Shown: positions 1 through 8,651 of the stretch, piece after piece
Position numbering within the stretch: position 1 is the stretch's first letter
Layout: each line of letters starts with the position of its first letter
Assembly (NCBI GenBank): GCA_022704885.1
Contig: JAKJFO010000007.1
Location: forward strand, 436-52,707
Reading direction: 5' to 3'
Length of the DNA: 52,272 bases
Source of the DNA: Candidatus Rifleibacteriota bacterium
Lineage (GTDB): Bacteria > Riflebacteria > Ozemobacteria > Ozemobacterales > Ozemobacteraceae
Translations under genes and position numbers: made by a program
Notes under the pieces: model-generated
Databases searched by the model: none
Told to the model about the DNA's origin: nothing
The model's input: the letters and a program-made list of their open reading frames with translations, nothing else

Positions 1-443
1 CCGCCGATTGCTTCAAGACTGTAGAAGTAGCCTATACTTTGCCGGGTTTCACGTATCATGGCAGGTATGAACATACCCAGAACGACCGCAGCAGGAGCAA
101 CGGCAAGCATCATGAACAGGGCTGTCGGCGCAAAGGCGATAAACTGACCGTCGGGGTTGGGTAGCAGTCTGATAGCCTGATAAATGATCGACACCAGCGC
201 CAGGGGTATGATGACCAGCAGTTTAAGCAAGGTTGCTGTTCTGAAATTGGCCTTGCCGCCAAGGTAACTGCCGATGGCTATTCCCAGAAGCCAGATGCTG
301 AGAAAAAGCCCGAGATGAATTTCGGTACCATAGAAATGACCCATGAAAAACCTGAACAGCGCAACCTGGGAAAGATTGGCGACAAACCCTGCTATTGCGG
401 CAATGACCGCCAGTCGCGAACCTTTTGCGAAGACCTCAGTCAT
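1..443 (-). CDS. Spermidine-synthase-like polytopic membrane protein, N-terminal part
   Basis: The frame is open from an ATG at 441-443 to the window edge (about 147 residues), so the C-terminus is missing. It has at least three hydrophobic segments and family-like stretches such as FYGTEIHLGLFLSIWLLG near residue 38 and IGYFYSLEAIG at the cut end. This layout, with short cytoplasmic loops and a GS-x-LGGK turn, is that of the membrane domain found N-terminal to spermidine-synthase-like methyltransferase folds (polyamine aminopropyltransferase-like membrane proteins). Whether the catalytic domain follows cannot be seen. The start overlaps the 3' end of the upstream pilus-type gene by 8 bp, so the two are probably translationally coupled. 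No polyamine role should be assumed, because many such fusion proteins lack aminopropyltransferase activity. Confidence 0.6.
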   Translation of the reverse strand, partial: MTEVFAKGSRLAVIAAIAGFVANLSQVALFRFFMGHFYGTEIHLGLFLSIWLLGIAIGSYLGGKANFRTATLLKLLVIIPLALVSIIYQAIRLLPNPDGQFIAFAPTALFMMLAVAPAAVVLGMFIPAMIRETRQSIGYFYSLEAIG

Positions 444-1314
444 TGACGTGGCGGCCGGTTCTGGTTATTTTGCGCACCTGCTGCAGATTCTTGCTGGCCG
501 GGATTTCCTGAAAATCTATGACGTTGCCGAGACATTCGATTTCGATCGCTTCTTCGTTGTAACGGCGAAGGCCTTGAATTGCCTTGATTTCAACACTTTT
601 GACCTGATAATTCATGGTATAAGGATAGCCTTCGTCGTTGATGCTCCAGCTCTGTTCAGTTTCGAGCCCGCTGGCTTTGTTAGTTGCCAGTGCCGGTTGC
701 AGAGTCTGGCCATCGACGACATCGTTGGTACAGTCTCTGAAAAAGTAGGTCAGAAATTTTTCTGGCGCACAGCCGGCGTTTGAGCTGTTGTCGGGCTTTA
801 TATACCTGTCGGGAAGATCGGTCGGAGCCAGTCCGGGCGCGAGATAGCGGTAGTTCGGGTTGTAAAAGCTGGCGATTCTTACCAGAATTTCAGGATCACT
901 GCCACTCATTTTCAGGGGGACGTAAAAGAACCTGATGCGCCCGCTCGAATCTGATTCTTCAGGAATGATGCGTTTGTAGACTCCTGACAGACTCTGCACT
1001 TTTTGAAAGGCGGCCTGCCCATCTTCGTTGCGAAAGGGAAACTCGGTAAAATCGAAATAGGGGTTCTTGCCCTGCTTGAATTCTACGGCATCATAAAGCT
1101 CGGTCGGAAAAAGCCTGGCTTTGAGCAGAAAATGCTGCATGGCTGCGCGCGCCGCAAAGAAAGCCTGCTGGTCGCGTAAAGACAATTTGGTGCGCCCGGC
1201 GACGCTGCGATGATGAAACGACATCGAGCCGAACATTACCAGAAGGCAGAGAGCGAAGACCATGACAATAATTATCGCCATACCTCTTCTTTCTGTTGTA
1301 AACAGCTTATACAT
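436..1314 (-). CDS. PilX-like pilus/pseudopilus-associated protein
   Basis: A 292-aa protein with a short basic N-terminus (RRGMAIII) followed by one hydrophobic segment at about residues 11-32 and then a mostly polar extracytoplasmic region. The segment after the membrane helix (QQAFFAARAAMQHFLLKARLF, near residues 49-68) is the pattern seen in PilX/GspK-like N-terminal domains, where an Ala-rich amphipathic helix continues the membrane helix. No prepilin-type Gly/Ala-Phe-x-x-x-Glu cleavage site is evident, which also fits the PilX-like group. It overlaps the upstream prepilin-like gene by 8 bp (1307-1314) and the downstream membrane gene by 8 bp, so the three form an operon. Likely role: minor component of a type IV pilus or type II secretion pseudopilus. 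The C-terminal 200 residues match nothing I recognise. Confidence 0.65.
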   Translation of the reverse strand: MYKLFTTERRGMAIIIVMVFALCLLVMFGSMSFHHRSVAGRTKLSLRDQQAFFAARAAMQHFLLKARLFPTELYDAVEFKQGKNPYFDFTEFPFRNEDGQAAFQKVQSLSGVYKRIIPEESDSSGRIRFFYVPLKMSGSDPEILVRIASFYNPNYRYLAPGLAPTDLPDRYIKPDNSSNAGCAPEKFLTYFFRDCTNDVVDGQTLQPALATNKASGLETEQSWSINDEGYPYTMNYQVKSVEIKAIQGLRRYNEEAIEIECLGNVIDFQEIPASKNLQQVRKITRTGRHVND

Positions 1315-2317
1315 CGATGTCTGCCTTTATAGTCATCAGGTGAATCCGGCGCATGCCGACTCCCTGCTGCTCAGGGGTTTTCAGATAAGCCTTTTCAATG
1401 TTCCACTGCACTTCGATGATCAGTCGTTTGAGTCCGCAGTATTTGAAATTTTCGTCGTTGGTATAGCTGACCATGCTTTTGGCCATGCGCTGGCTCATAC
1501 GCGTTGCAGTCGGGTTTTCGAATCTGAAGGCGTCGGCATGCAACTTGTCGTAGCCTTCGTCACGATAAAAATTTTCGTGGTTTTCTGATACCTTTTTGGG
1601 AAGCTCTGTTTCAAAGAGATAATTGGTGCCGTCAGACATCTGGCTTACCGGGTTCGGAACGTATTTTATCTGATGCCAGGCCTGACTCTGCAATTTGGCG
1701 GGGTTCTTGAGAAAGCTGAATGTGGGCTCCGGGGCTGGAAAAGCGGCAAATTCAGCCGGTGGTTTGCCGGGATATTCATTGCCGATTCGTTTGAGTTCGG
1801 GCTTGAGAGCGGCTGATGTTACCAGCGAAGGAATGTCTTCGACGCGCAGAGTAATTTTGTAATGCTGACCGCGGGGATCGCTGATGATGATCTGGCAAGG
1901 CCAGCCGGCAGTAGTTTTTTCGCTGCCCGGATAAACTGTATTGATGAAACGGGTTGCCCAGTCTTCATCATATTTTTCGTAGCCCTCTACGCCGGCCAGA
2001 TCGTCGATGCGGATATAGGCAGGTATTCCGGCCCGCAGCGCCTGAAAAGGTACATTGTCGAGCATCGCGTTGAGTGTTTCTGTGGCGCGACTGATGGCAA
2101 ACATGCGCGAAACGTTGAAGTCGGTATCTGTAGCACTTTTCGTCATAAAATAGAAAACCGGCACCATGGTCGCTGCCAGTATCGCCATGGCGAGAACGAT
2201 TTCGACCATCGAAAATGCGCGCCTGCATACGCTTGTGCGTTTGCTGGAAATTACGTATTTAGCCGTCTTTGTCATCATCAGATAAGTTAGCAGAAATACG
2301 GTTCTCTGTGCAAACAT
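1307..2317 (-). CDS. Prepilin-type N-terminal methylation-domain protein (PilV/GspI-like)
   Basis: A 336-aa protein with a class III (type IV pilin) signal: a long positively charged leader (about 34 residues) ending in CRRA, then FSMVEIVLAMAILAATMVP. Glu sits at position +5 after the presumed cleavage between A34 and F35. The -1 residue is Ala rather than the usual Gly. The start at 2317 is preceded by AGGTG about 9 nt upstream; ATGs near 2278 are alternatives and would give a leader of normal length. The mature part has a hydrophobic helix and a large unrecognised extracytoplasmic domain. It is the first gene of a minus-strand operon with a PilX-like gene. PilD at 34442-35245 is the candidate processing enzyme. 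Function inferred: minor pilin or pseudopilin. Confidence 0.75.
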   Translation of the reverse strand: MFAQRTVFLLTYLMMTKTAKYVISSKRTSVCRRAFSMVEIVLAMAILAATMVPVFYFMTKSATDTDFNVSRMFAISRATETLNAMLDNVPFQALRAGIPAYIRIDDLAGVEGYEKYDEDWATRFINTVYPGSEKTTAGWPCQIIISDPRGQHYKITLRVEDIPSLVTSAALKPELKRIGNEYPGKPPAEFAAFPAPEPTFSFLKNPAKLQSQAWHQIKYVPNPVSQMSDGTNYLFETELPKKVSENHENFYRDEGYDKLHADAFRFENPTATRMSQRMAKSMVSYTNDENFKYCGLKRLIIEVQWNIEKAYLKTPEQQGVGMRRIHLMTIKADIDV

Positions 2318-2343
2318 AATAGTAACACCTGTCAGTTTTTAGT

Positions 2344-2358
2344 CGTATAATTTATACG
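2344..2358. promoter_or_regulatory. Palindromic divergent promoter core
   Basis: A perfect odd palindrome (CGTATAA-T-TTATACG) lies between the divergent genes starting at 2317 and 2374. It contains TATAAT on the plus strand (2346-2351) and TATAAA on the minus strand, so both -10 elements would overlap. Only a weak -35 (TAACAC-like, near 2323) is visible for the plus direction. The site may also be an operator. Placement is inference from sequence alone. Confidence 0.4.
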
Positions 2359-2373
2359 CGAGGACAGTGATAA

Positions 2374-3528
2374 ATGTTAAAAGATATTCAAAATATCTGG
2401 TCATTGAATCGGCGTAGCTTTTTAAAAACGACTTCTCTATTGGCAGCTGCCGGTCTATGTGGCGTCGGCCGGCGGCTTTTCGCTGGTCAGGAGAGCAATT
2501 TTCCTGCCGAATATGTGACATCTCTGCCGAACGGAAAATTGCAGTGCCTTTTGTGCCCGAACGGATGTGAGTTGTCTGATGGAGAAGACGGCAAATGCCG
2601 TGCCCGTGGTGTCAGAGACGGTCAGCTTGCCAGTCTGGTCTATGGTTTTCCCTGCGTCATTGCGGTTGATCCGGTCGAAAAAATGCCCCTTTTTCACTAT
2701 CACGTGCATGGTCCTGCCCTGTCTATCTCTACAGCCGGCTGTAATCTCGTCTGTCAATATTGTCAGAACTGGCAGTTCTCACAGAAATCGCCGTCAGAGA
2801 CCAGTAATTTTGCGATGAGTCCTGCAGATATCGTCATGCGCGCAATCGATATGCAGCTGCGCACTATCGGCTTTTTCTATACCGAGCCGACCATCTATAT
2901 CGAATACATGAAAGATGTGGCGCGGCTGGCGAAGAAAAGCAATATTAAAACGATAATGGTTACCGCTGCTTATATCAATCTTGAGCCGCTTAAGGATCTC
3001 TTTGATCTGATCGATATGTTCGTTGTCGGTTATAAGGGGTTTTCTGAAGAATTTTATGCCGAAGCCATCGGTGGTAAGCTCGACCCGGTAAAGAAATCAC
3101 TGGCTGCAATAAAGGAGTCAGGGCGCCATCTCGAAGTCGTTTCTTTGCTGATTCCTGGCAAAAACGACGACATGAAAGTATTCGAGGCCGGCGCCGAGTG
3201 GTTTGTTAAAAATCTCGGTACTGATGTTCCCTGGCATTTTTCGCGGTTTGTACCTGAGTTTATGCTCAAGAATCTGCCGCCGACGCCGAACGGGGTGCTC
3301 GAAACGGCGCGGGCTATCGCGATCAAAGCCGGGGTTAAATATGCGTATACCGGCAACAACCCTGGGCAGGAGGGCAACCATACCTACTGTCCCGGCTGTG
3401 GAAAAAAAGTGGTCGAGCGCCTTGGCTTCAAGGTTTTGCGCAGTTTTTTGTCGGCCGGAAAGTGTCAGGACTGCGGTTACCAGATTCCTGGCGTCTGGCT
3501 CGACGATCTGCCGAATGGCAATATCTGA
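2374..3528 (+). CDS. amrS: AmrS-type radical SAM enzyme with Tat signal
   Basis: A 384-aa protein. Residues 13-18 (RRSFLK) and the following hydrophobic stretch form a twin-arginine signal. A Cys cluster at C58, C61, C65 and C75 precedes the radical SAM motif C123-x3-C127-x2-C130, which would ligate a [4Fe-4S] cluster with S-adenosylmethionine. A C-terminal zinc-ribbon-like pair (CPGC near residue 348, CQDC near 371) closes the protein. The arrangement and the phrase DPVEKMPLFH match the radical SAM component of the AmmeMemoRadiSam family, a PflA relative whose substrate is not settled. No AMMECR1 or Memo gene lies in this window. A GAGG about 9 nt upstream supports the ATG. Export by Tat would place a folded Fe-S enzyme outside the cytoplasm; this is inferred from the signal only. 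Confidence 0.82.
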   Translation: MLKDIQNIWSLNRRSFLKTTSLLAAAGLCGVGRRLFAGQESNFPAEYVTSLPNGKLQCLLCPNGCELSDGEDGKCRARGVRDGQLASLVYGFPCVIAVDPVEKMPLFHYHVHGPALSISTAGCNLVCQYCQNWQFSQKSPSETSNFAMSPADIVMRAIDMQLRTIGFFYTEPTIYIEYMKDVARLAKKSNIKTIMVTAAYINLEPLKDLFDLIDMFVVGYKGFSEEFYAEAIGGKLDPVKKSLAAIKESGRHLEVVSLLIPGKNDDMKVFEAGAEWFVKNLGTDVPWHFSRFVPEFMLKNLPPTPNGVLETARAIAIKAGVKYAYTGNNPGQEGNHTYCPGCGKKVVERLGFKVLRSFLSAGKCQDCGYQIPGVWLDDLPNGNI

Positions 3529-3549
3529 TAATCAGGGGGATACAGGCTT

Positions 3550-4791
3550 ATGAAGAAGGCAATTATCGGGTTGGCGATTTTACTGTTCGCTGCAACCGCC
3601 GTGGCAGAGCCTGATGATTACATCAACGAGATGGGTGGAGTGGTGGAGGAGATTTCATTGCTTAACCTGTTACGCGGTCTCTATTTAAGCGAAGATCAGG
3701 CTAGAAAAATTTCGGCACTGGCGCTTGCTGCTGAAGAGATTAGAGCTACAGCCAGAACTGAGATTTCTCAGCTGAATGCACTGTCTTCTCTCAATCAGTT
3801 ACGTGACGAGCTTTATACCGCCCTGGCCGAAGAGCCTCCGGCAATTCGCAGTGAGGTTGTCAAGCTCGACAACAGAGCCCACGAGCTTACCGGAATCGCT
3901 CTCGATAAAATTGCCAGGCTCGAAGATGAGGTGCGCAACGCTCTGACACATGGTCAGCAGAAGATAGTCTGGGAATTCGTGCCTTGTATTGTTCCTGAAC
4001 TCGATTTCGAAAATCCCGTTAGAACTGGTCAGGCCGAAGCCAGCAGTCGTCTGATGCCAGCGCTCAAGCTTATCAGAGAGACACCAGAAGATATGTGGAA
4101 AAAACATGGTCAGGATTATCTCGATCATATTCTCAAGGTTACCGAGCAGGAAGTCGGCAAATTGACCGATGATACTCGCGAGGATCTGCGTCGTCGCCTG
4201 GTAAAGCATGCCTGGAAAATCCGAAGGATGAAAGAAGCTGATTTTATGATAAATCGGAATAAGCTGGCCGAAGACCTGCTACTGGTAAACCGCGAACGTA
4301 CATTGCGCAGCGGTTATCGCATAACCGGCAAGATTTCGCGTTTTCTTCTCTCTCCGCATGCTGCCAGAGTATTGCCGAAATGGGTCTCGATACATTTTGA
4401 AAAAAAATCTGTCGTACCACAGGTTGATGAAGAGGTTTCTAATACTGCATCTGAAACCGTTCCCGCAATGACACCTGCTATCTCGACCGAACCGGCTACG
4501 ATAAGTCCCGGTGGTGCGAAATTCGACAACTCCACTTTGCCGTCCGGCAAAGAAACGGTAAATGATGCAGATAATCAGTTCTGGTCAATTCAGGTGCCAA
4601 AATCGCTGGCAAGATTGGCTGAGACTCCCTATTATAACCACATCTATCACGCATTCGGGCGTGATTACAGCCAGGCGTTTTTTGATGAAGAAAACAGTTA
4701 TGTTGATATTTATGATGTCATTATCGGGGCAGGTGTAATTCTTGAAGGCAGTCGACCTGAATATTACACGCTGACACCGGGTGAGCCCTGA
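3550..4791 (+). CDS. Secreted protein of unknown function
   Basis: A 413-aa protein with a clear Sec signal peptide (MKKAIIGLAILLFAATAVAE, probable cleavage after residue 19). The mature part is highly charged and predicted mostly helical, with heptad-like stretches near residues 40-110 that could be coiled coil. A low-complexity Thr/Ser/Pro/Ala segment near residues 300-335 resembles a linker, followed by a short folded C-terminus rich in Tyr and Phe. No known domain is recognised. It starts 21 nt after the radical SAM gene with an AGGGGG ribosome binding site, so it is probably co-transcribed with it. It converges with the propeller gene at 4801, leaving only 9 nt between the stops. Confidence 0.7.
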   Translation: MKKAIIGLAILLFAATAVAEPDDYINEMGGVVEEISLLNLLRGLYLSEDQARKISALALAAEEIRATARTEISQLNALSSLNQLRDELYTALAEEPPAIRSEVVKLDNRAHELTGIALDKIARLEDEVRNALTHGQQKIVWEFVPCIVPELDFENPVRTGQAEASSRLMPALKLIRETPEDMWKKHGQDYLDHILKVTEQEVGKLTDDTREDLRRRLVKHAWKIRRMKEADFMINRNKLAEDLLLVNRERTLRSGYRITGKISRFLLSPHAARVLPKWVSIHFEKKSVVPQVDEEVSNTASETVPAMTPAISTEPATISPGGAKFDNSTLPSGKETVNDADNQFWSIQVPKSLARLAETPYYNHIYHAFGRDYSQAFFDEENSYVDIYDVIIGAGVILEGSRPEYYTLTPGEP

Positions 4792-4800
4792 TAACGATGA

Positions 4801-5790
4801 CTACTTTTGTCTGATTAGAATTGCCGCGCCACGTATGGTGCCAATCAGCAGATTACCATTTTCATCCAGGCATAAGGACTTGATATGACTTGCCGGCAGC
4901 CCATCGGCCTCTGTAAAGAATTTGCCGGGCTGGTTTTCCTGCCAGAGTTGAAGACCAGCCGGACTGCCTATCCATACCTGAACGCCATCTCGTTGTAGAC
5001 AGGTGGCCGGGATCGCTTTTATGCCGTCAACCTTGCGTAATATTGACCAGTTTTTGCCATCGAACATAGCCAGGCCTCGACTGGTTCCGGCAAGAATGCG
5101 GTCATCGGTGTAGTCGCAGATGCTGAAAACTTCGCGGGCCGGAAACTTCGGAAATAGCCAGGTGTCAACATTCAGCTCGACGTTTGATTTTATTTCGGTG
5201 CGCAATCTCACTATGCCATTGCTGCTGCCGATCCAGAGATGGGTCAGCTGCATGAATACAGTTAACAGACTGTTGTCATAAAAATGCATGATTTTGTAGC
5301 TGCGAAAACTCGGGTTTACTGTTTCAACAAATCTGCTGACACCATGCTCTCTGTGTCCGAACCAGAGGTAATCGTCCTTGTCGACGTGCATGCTCACAAT
5401 ACGGTTGTTGAGCAGTCCAGGGGCATCAGGATCACGCAAGGTGGTCCAGCTGGTGAAATCATAACGAAAAAGGCCGAGGCCGCCAAATGTGGAGTTCTGG
5501 GCTGCCCATATTTCACCATTGCATATGCCAACCGAAGTTATGTTGCCCGCAGCGTTAAGCGGCGAGTTTCCTGGTGTGAACGTAAGAATTTTGCCATCAC
5601 TTGTTTCGATAAACAGGCTGTTGTGCAACGCCCACACACGCATGCCCTGTCGCGCTGCAATGGCCCTGATTTCTTCATTGGCGATAAATGGATGCAAAAC
5701 CCTGGAAATGACAAAGTCTTCGCTGGCGAAAACAGTTGTTATCAGAGAAAAAAAGAATGTCAGCATAGTGAGCAGCCGGCATATTCGCAT
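4801..5790 (-). CDS. Stand-alone periplasmic two-component-regulator propeller protein
   Basis: A 329-aa protein beginning at the ATG at 5790, chosen because GAGG lies 9 nt upstream and the following residues form a signal peptide (MRICRLLTMLTFFFSLITTVFA). An upstream in-frame start would add 12 residues and spoil the signal. The body is a series of short beta-propeller blades of the Reg_prop type, seen as repeats of the form LWFGHREHGVSRF, LWIGSSNGIVRL, ILAGTSRGLAMFDGKNW, VWIGSPAGLQLW and LLIGTIRGAAIL. Such blades normally form the sensor part of hybrid kinases, but here there is no kinase, transmembrane or response domain. The protein is therefore probably an exported binding or structural propeller. 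It lies downstream of a terminator that ends the neighbouring 915-aa gene. Confidence 0.78.
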   Translation of the reverse strand: MRICRLLTMLTFFFSLITTVFASEDFVISRVLHPFIANEEIRAIAARQGMRVWALHNSLFIETSDGKILTFTPGNSPLNAAGNITSVGICNGEIWAAQNSTFGGLGLFRYDFTSWTTLRDPDAPGLLNNRIVSMHVDKDDYLWFGHREHGVSRFVETVNPSFRSYKIMHFYDNSLLTVFMQLTHLWIGSSNGIVRLRTEIKSNVELNVDTWLFPKFPAREVFSICDYTDDRILAGTSRGLAMFDGKNWSILRKVDGIKAIPATCLQRDGVQVWIGSPAGLQLWQENQPGKFFTEADGLPASHIKSLCLDENGNLLIGTIRGAAILIRQK

Positions 5791-5805
5791 GATTTGAGAC
5801 CTCAC

Positions 5806-5852
5806 ATATAAAAATAAAGCCCCCATACGGGTATAATACCTGCATGGGGGCT
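5806..5852 (-). terminator. Rho-independent terminator after the 915-aa secreted protein gene
   Basis: Arms AGCCCCCAT (5818-5826) and ATGGGGGCT (5844-5852) form a 9-bp stem. Read on the minus strand it is followed directly by TTATTTTTAT. It sits between the stop at 5876 and the next minus-strand start at 5790, and partly separates the two genes. Confidence 0.8.
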
Positions 5853-5875
5853 TGAATTCAACAGATTATCGCATG

Positions 5876-8623
5876 TCAGCGATTGTCGATCGTTCTGGTT
5901 CTGAAGCTGGCCGGAAGCACGTTGATGTTGAACTTGAGTTCGCGTGACTCGCCGATGCCACCGTCTTTGGCGCGGTCATAGGCTTTAACCCGGAACTGAT
6001 ACCAGCCGGCAGCGCGAAAGATGTGATAAAAACTGATTTTGGGATCGAATTCGTTGAGTTCGAACTTATCAAGACCACTGCCGTCTTTTACTATCTTGTT
6101 GTTGCTTACGATCTGGCCGTCCTGCTCGAATTCGAGATCTTCGAACTTGCCTGTCGGCTGCTGATTCTCATTGAGAGCCTCGATTTCGACCTCGGTTTTG
6201 AGAATTCCGCGGAACGGAGTCAGGCTGTCGATGTTGTCGTAAGGAGCTATGCTGAAGCGCATGCGCTGGTCTTCGACCGGAATGCCGTTTTTATCGGGAC
6301 CTTCGGGATCGGTCGGAAACATCGGCAGTTTTTCCTGAGTACCATCGACCTTGACCACCATCCACTCACTGCCGGTCATATCGATATCGCCGGCAACGCC
6401 GTCTTCACCATGATTTTTTACAGTGCCTGATCTTACGTCTTTGCTGACGAGCTGACCACCGGCTTCGATCGCTTCAACCGGCGGAATGCCGATTTTGTGA
6501 GTTACGCCGTTGTTCATGTCTTCAGCTTCAACGTTTATCAGAGGTTTGCTGAAGGCAGCGGCATCTTCGACCTTGATCAGAGAGCCGGCCGGGGCAGCAT
6601 TGCCGCAGCAGTTGGAGACTTCCTGAGTCATCAGACAATCAGGCGGATGGCTCATTGAATCACCATAATAGAGTTCAGCCAGAGTCTTGCGGTTGCTGTC
6701 ATCGACACCGGCGCTTGCGAGAACTTCACGCTCGGTTCCCGACATCTTTTTGCCGGCAATCGGGGTTGCGCTGTGATCGTTCCATTCTATCGAGTTGGTG
6801 GCGAAATGGCGAGGCAGAATGACGCGCTTGCCGGCGACAGTCCAAGAACCACTGGTTACTTCGATGGTCTGACCAGTTGCCGGGTCTGTCTTATTGACCG
6901 GTTTTTCGGTGTGCTGTGACGGAATGTTTTCGAGGGCAATCGGGCCGACGATACATCTGCCGAGATGCACTTCGAAGCCGATCGGCGCAAATCTTGTGGC
7001 TTCGCGGGAGCCTTCGCTCGAGCTGTCGATGAAGGTTTTCAGTTCCTGCATGGCGTTGCGGGCATCGACGGCGGCCTGCGAAGTTTTGCCGGCAAGTTCA
7101 TCCATGATGTCAGCGTAGACCGACAATTCGGCAGAACTCTTCTTTTTCCAGGCTTCGTTGAGCTCGTTGGTTCGGGTTACCGGGTCGCCATTCTGGTAGA
7201 GGCAGTAGTAGACGACACCCTTTTCCCAGGCTTCGAGAAACTTTCCGGGCCAGCTGTTGGTGTAGCGGTCGGCAATGAATTTGTCACGCTTTTCCTGTGG
7301 CTGGTGTTTCCAGTACGGGTGATGTGATTCGTAGTATTCGCGCTCGCGTGAGCTGTAGGCGCGACCGACATAGGGGCCGTAAGCGCCGTTTGATTTGAGA
7401 ACATAAAAGAACAATACTGCCTGCAGGTCACTGGCGCCATCATAGAACGGATTGGGCAGCTGGTAGAGTTCGTCGGGGCTGAACTGATATTCGAAATTGC
7501 TTGTGATTGCTGGCGACTCAGGTTGCAGGTCAGAATTCTCATTCTCATAGGCAACCGTCATCCCATCGGGTCCGCCGTTGTAGCCAAGATATTTGCCAAC
7601 GACTCCCGGATAAACAGAGCCCTGAGGATTGAGAAAATCCTGCGCGATATCGGGGTATGAGTAGTCTTCGATGTAAACCATGCTGTAATCGGTGAATTCA
7701 TTGTAGGTTTTGCCATCGATCTCGGCGGTGAGATTCCAGGAGTCTTTGAGCACGTCTGGAATGGGTTTGGTGGTTTTGTTGGCGCCTTCAGGACCGAACT
7801 TTACAAAAGCGCTGTCATCAGGTATCGCACCAAGATTGGCAGTGCCGGGAATATCTCCGTCGGGGTTGGCAGTGCCTACGGCAGCCTCAGGATAACCGTT
7901 GCCTGAAGTCGATGGAGCTGGAATTTCGGCGCGTTCATAGGTCATGATCATGCCAACCTGCTGCAGAAATCTTGAACCGGCAACGTCGTCACGGCCGCGA
8001 ATGCCTGAGTCGAATGAGGTAGAGTGTCTGTTGACGAACAGTTTTTTGTCGGGAATATCGCTTTCGCTCTTGGCTCCGGTTGCCATTTCCTTGAAAAATT
8101 GGGCATTGACCAGATTTGGGCGCAGAAACGGTGTCCAGACTGCACCGCCGGAAGTGCCGTTTTTGTTGCCGTTGTCGAGATCTTTTTTTCTTTCGTCTGG
8201 CTGTTCAAAGAACCAGTGATATTTTACGTTGCGGTAAACATAGAACTTGTTGGAAGATTTTTCTTTGACGATGAAGGGAAACTTGTCTTTGCCGGCGCCA
8301 GTATTGCGATAGATTAGAGTGGCATCGGTCAGCATGTTGGCCTTATTCTTGACTACCGGCTGAGGCTCGTACATCGGCATCCAGACAGCTATTTGTGCTT
8401 CCGGTTTGTCAGAGTAGCCAGGTACGCGTTCGATGTTCATGCCGTCAGCAAGCGGGCCATCAGCTTCGAACTTTGAATCGAAAGGCCTGATCAGTGACTG
8501 CGGAAAATAACTCGATTCTTTGCCGGGGGTTACCTCAACCGCAGATAGTGGCAGGGTTGCGGCCAGGCCGATCAGTAAGAGAAAAACGATACAGAACGGT
8601 CTTTGTACATTATTCGATCTCAT
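5876..8623 (-). CDS. Large secreted protein of unknown function (915 aa)
   Basis: The ATG at 8623 is chosen because AGGAGGAG lies just upstream. The longer frame from 8689 would run into the neighbouring gene. The first 30 residues form a Sec signal ending around PLSAVEV. The mature protein is acidic and rich in Pro, Gly, Asn and aromatic residues, without transmembrane segments. A central stretch (around residues 530-570 from the start) is helical. The last ~100 residues (FRAAGWYQFRVKAYDR and after) have the alternating pattern of an Ig-like or cadherin-like beta sandwich. Paired cysteines (NCCGNA near residue 678) could form a disulfide. No enzyme motif is recognised. The gene follows the TPR gene by 28 nt and belongs to the same minus-strand operon. 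A surface or extracellular-matrix role is inferred. Confidence 0.72.
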   Translation of the reverse strand: MRSNNVQRPFCIVFLLLIGLAATLPLSAVEVTPGKESSYFPQSLIRPFDSKFEADGPLADGMNIERVPGYSDKPEAQIAVWMPMYEPQPVVKNKANMLTDATLIYRNTGAGKDKFPFIVKEKSSNKFYVYRNVKYHWFFEQPDERKKDLDNGNKNGTSGGAVWTPFLRPNLVNAQFFKEMATGAKSESDIPDKKLFVNRHSTSFDSGIRGRDDVAGSRFLQQVGMIMTYERAEIPAPSTSGNGYPEAAVGTANPDGDIPGTANLGAIPDDSAFVKFGPEGANKTTKPIPDVLKDSWNLTAEIDGKTYNEFTDYSMVYIEDYSYPDIAQDFLNPQGSVYPGVVGKYLGYNGGPDGMTVAYENENSDLQPESPAITSNFEYQFSPDELYQLPNPFYDGASDLQAVLFFYVLKSNGAYGPYVGRAYSSREREYYESHHPYWKHQPQEKRDKFIADRYTNSWPGKFLEAWEKGVVYYCLYQNGDPVTRTNELNEAWKKKSSAELSVYADIMDELAGKTSQAAVDARNAMQELKTFIDSSSEGSREATRFAPIGFEVHLGRCIVGPIALENIPSQHTEKPVNKTDPATGQTIEVTSGSWTVAGKRVILPRHFATNSIEWNDHSATPIAGKKMSGTEREVLASAGVDDSNRKTLAELYYGDSMSHPPDCLMTQEVSNCCGNAAPAGSLIKVEDAAAFSKPLINVEAEDMNNGVTHKIGIPPVEAIEAGGQLVSKDVRSGTVKNHGEDGVAGDIDMTGSEWMVVKVDGTQEKLPMFPTDPEGPDKNGIPVEDQRMRFSIAPYDNIDSLTPFRGILKTEVEIEALNENQQPTGKFEDLEFEQDGQIVSNNKIVKDGSGLDKFELNEFDPKISFYHIFRAAGWYQFRVKAYDRAKDGGIGESRELKFNINVLPASFRTRTIDNR

Positions 8624-8651
8624 AACTCCTCCTGAGTTGATGTTGATACCC

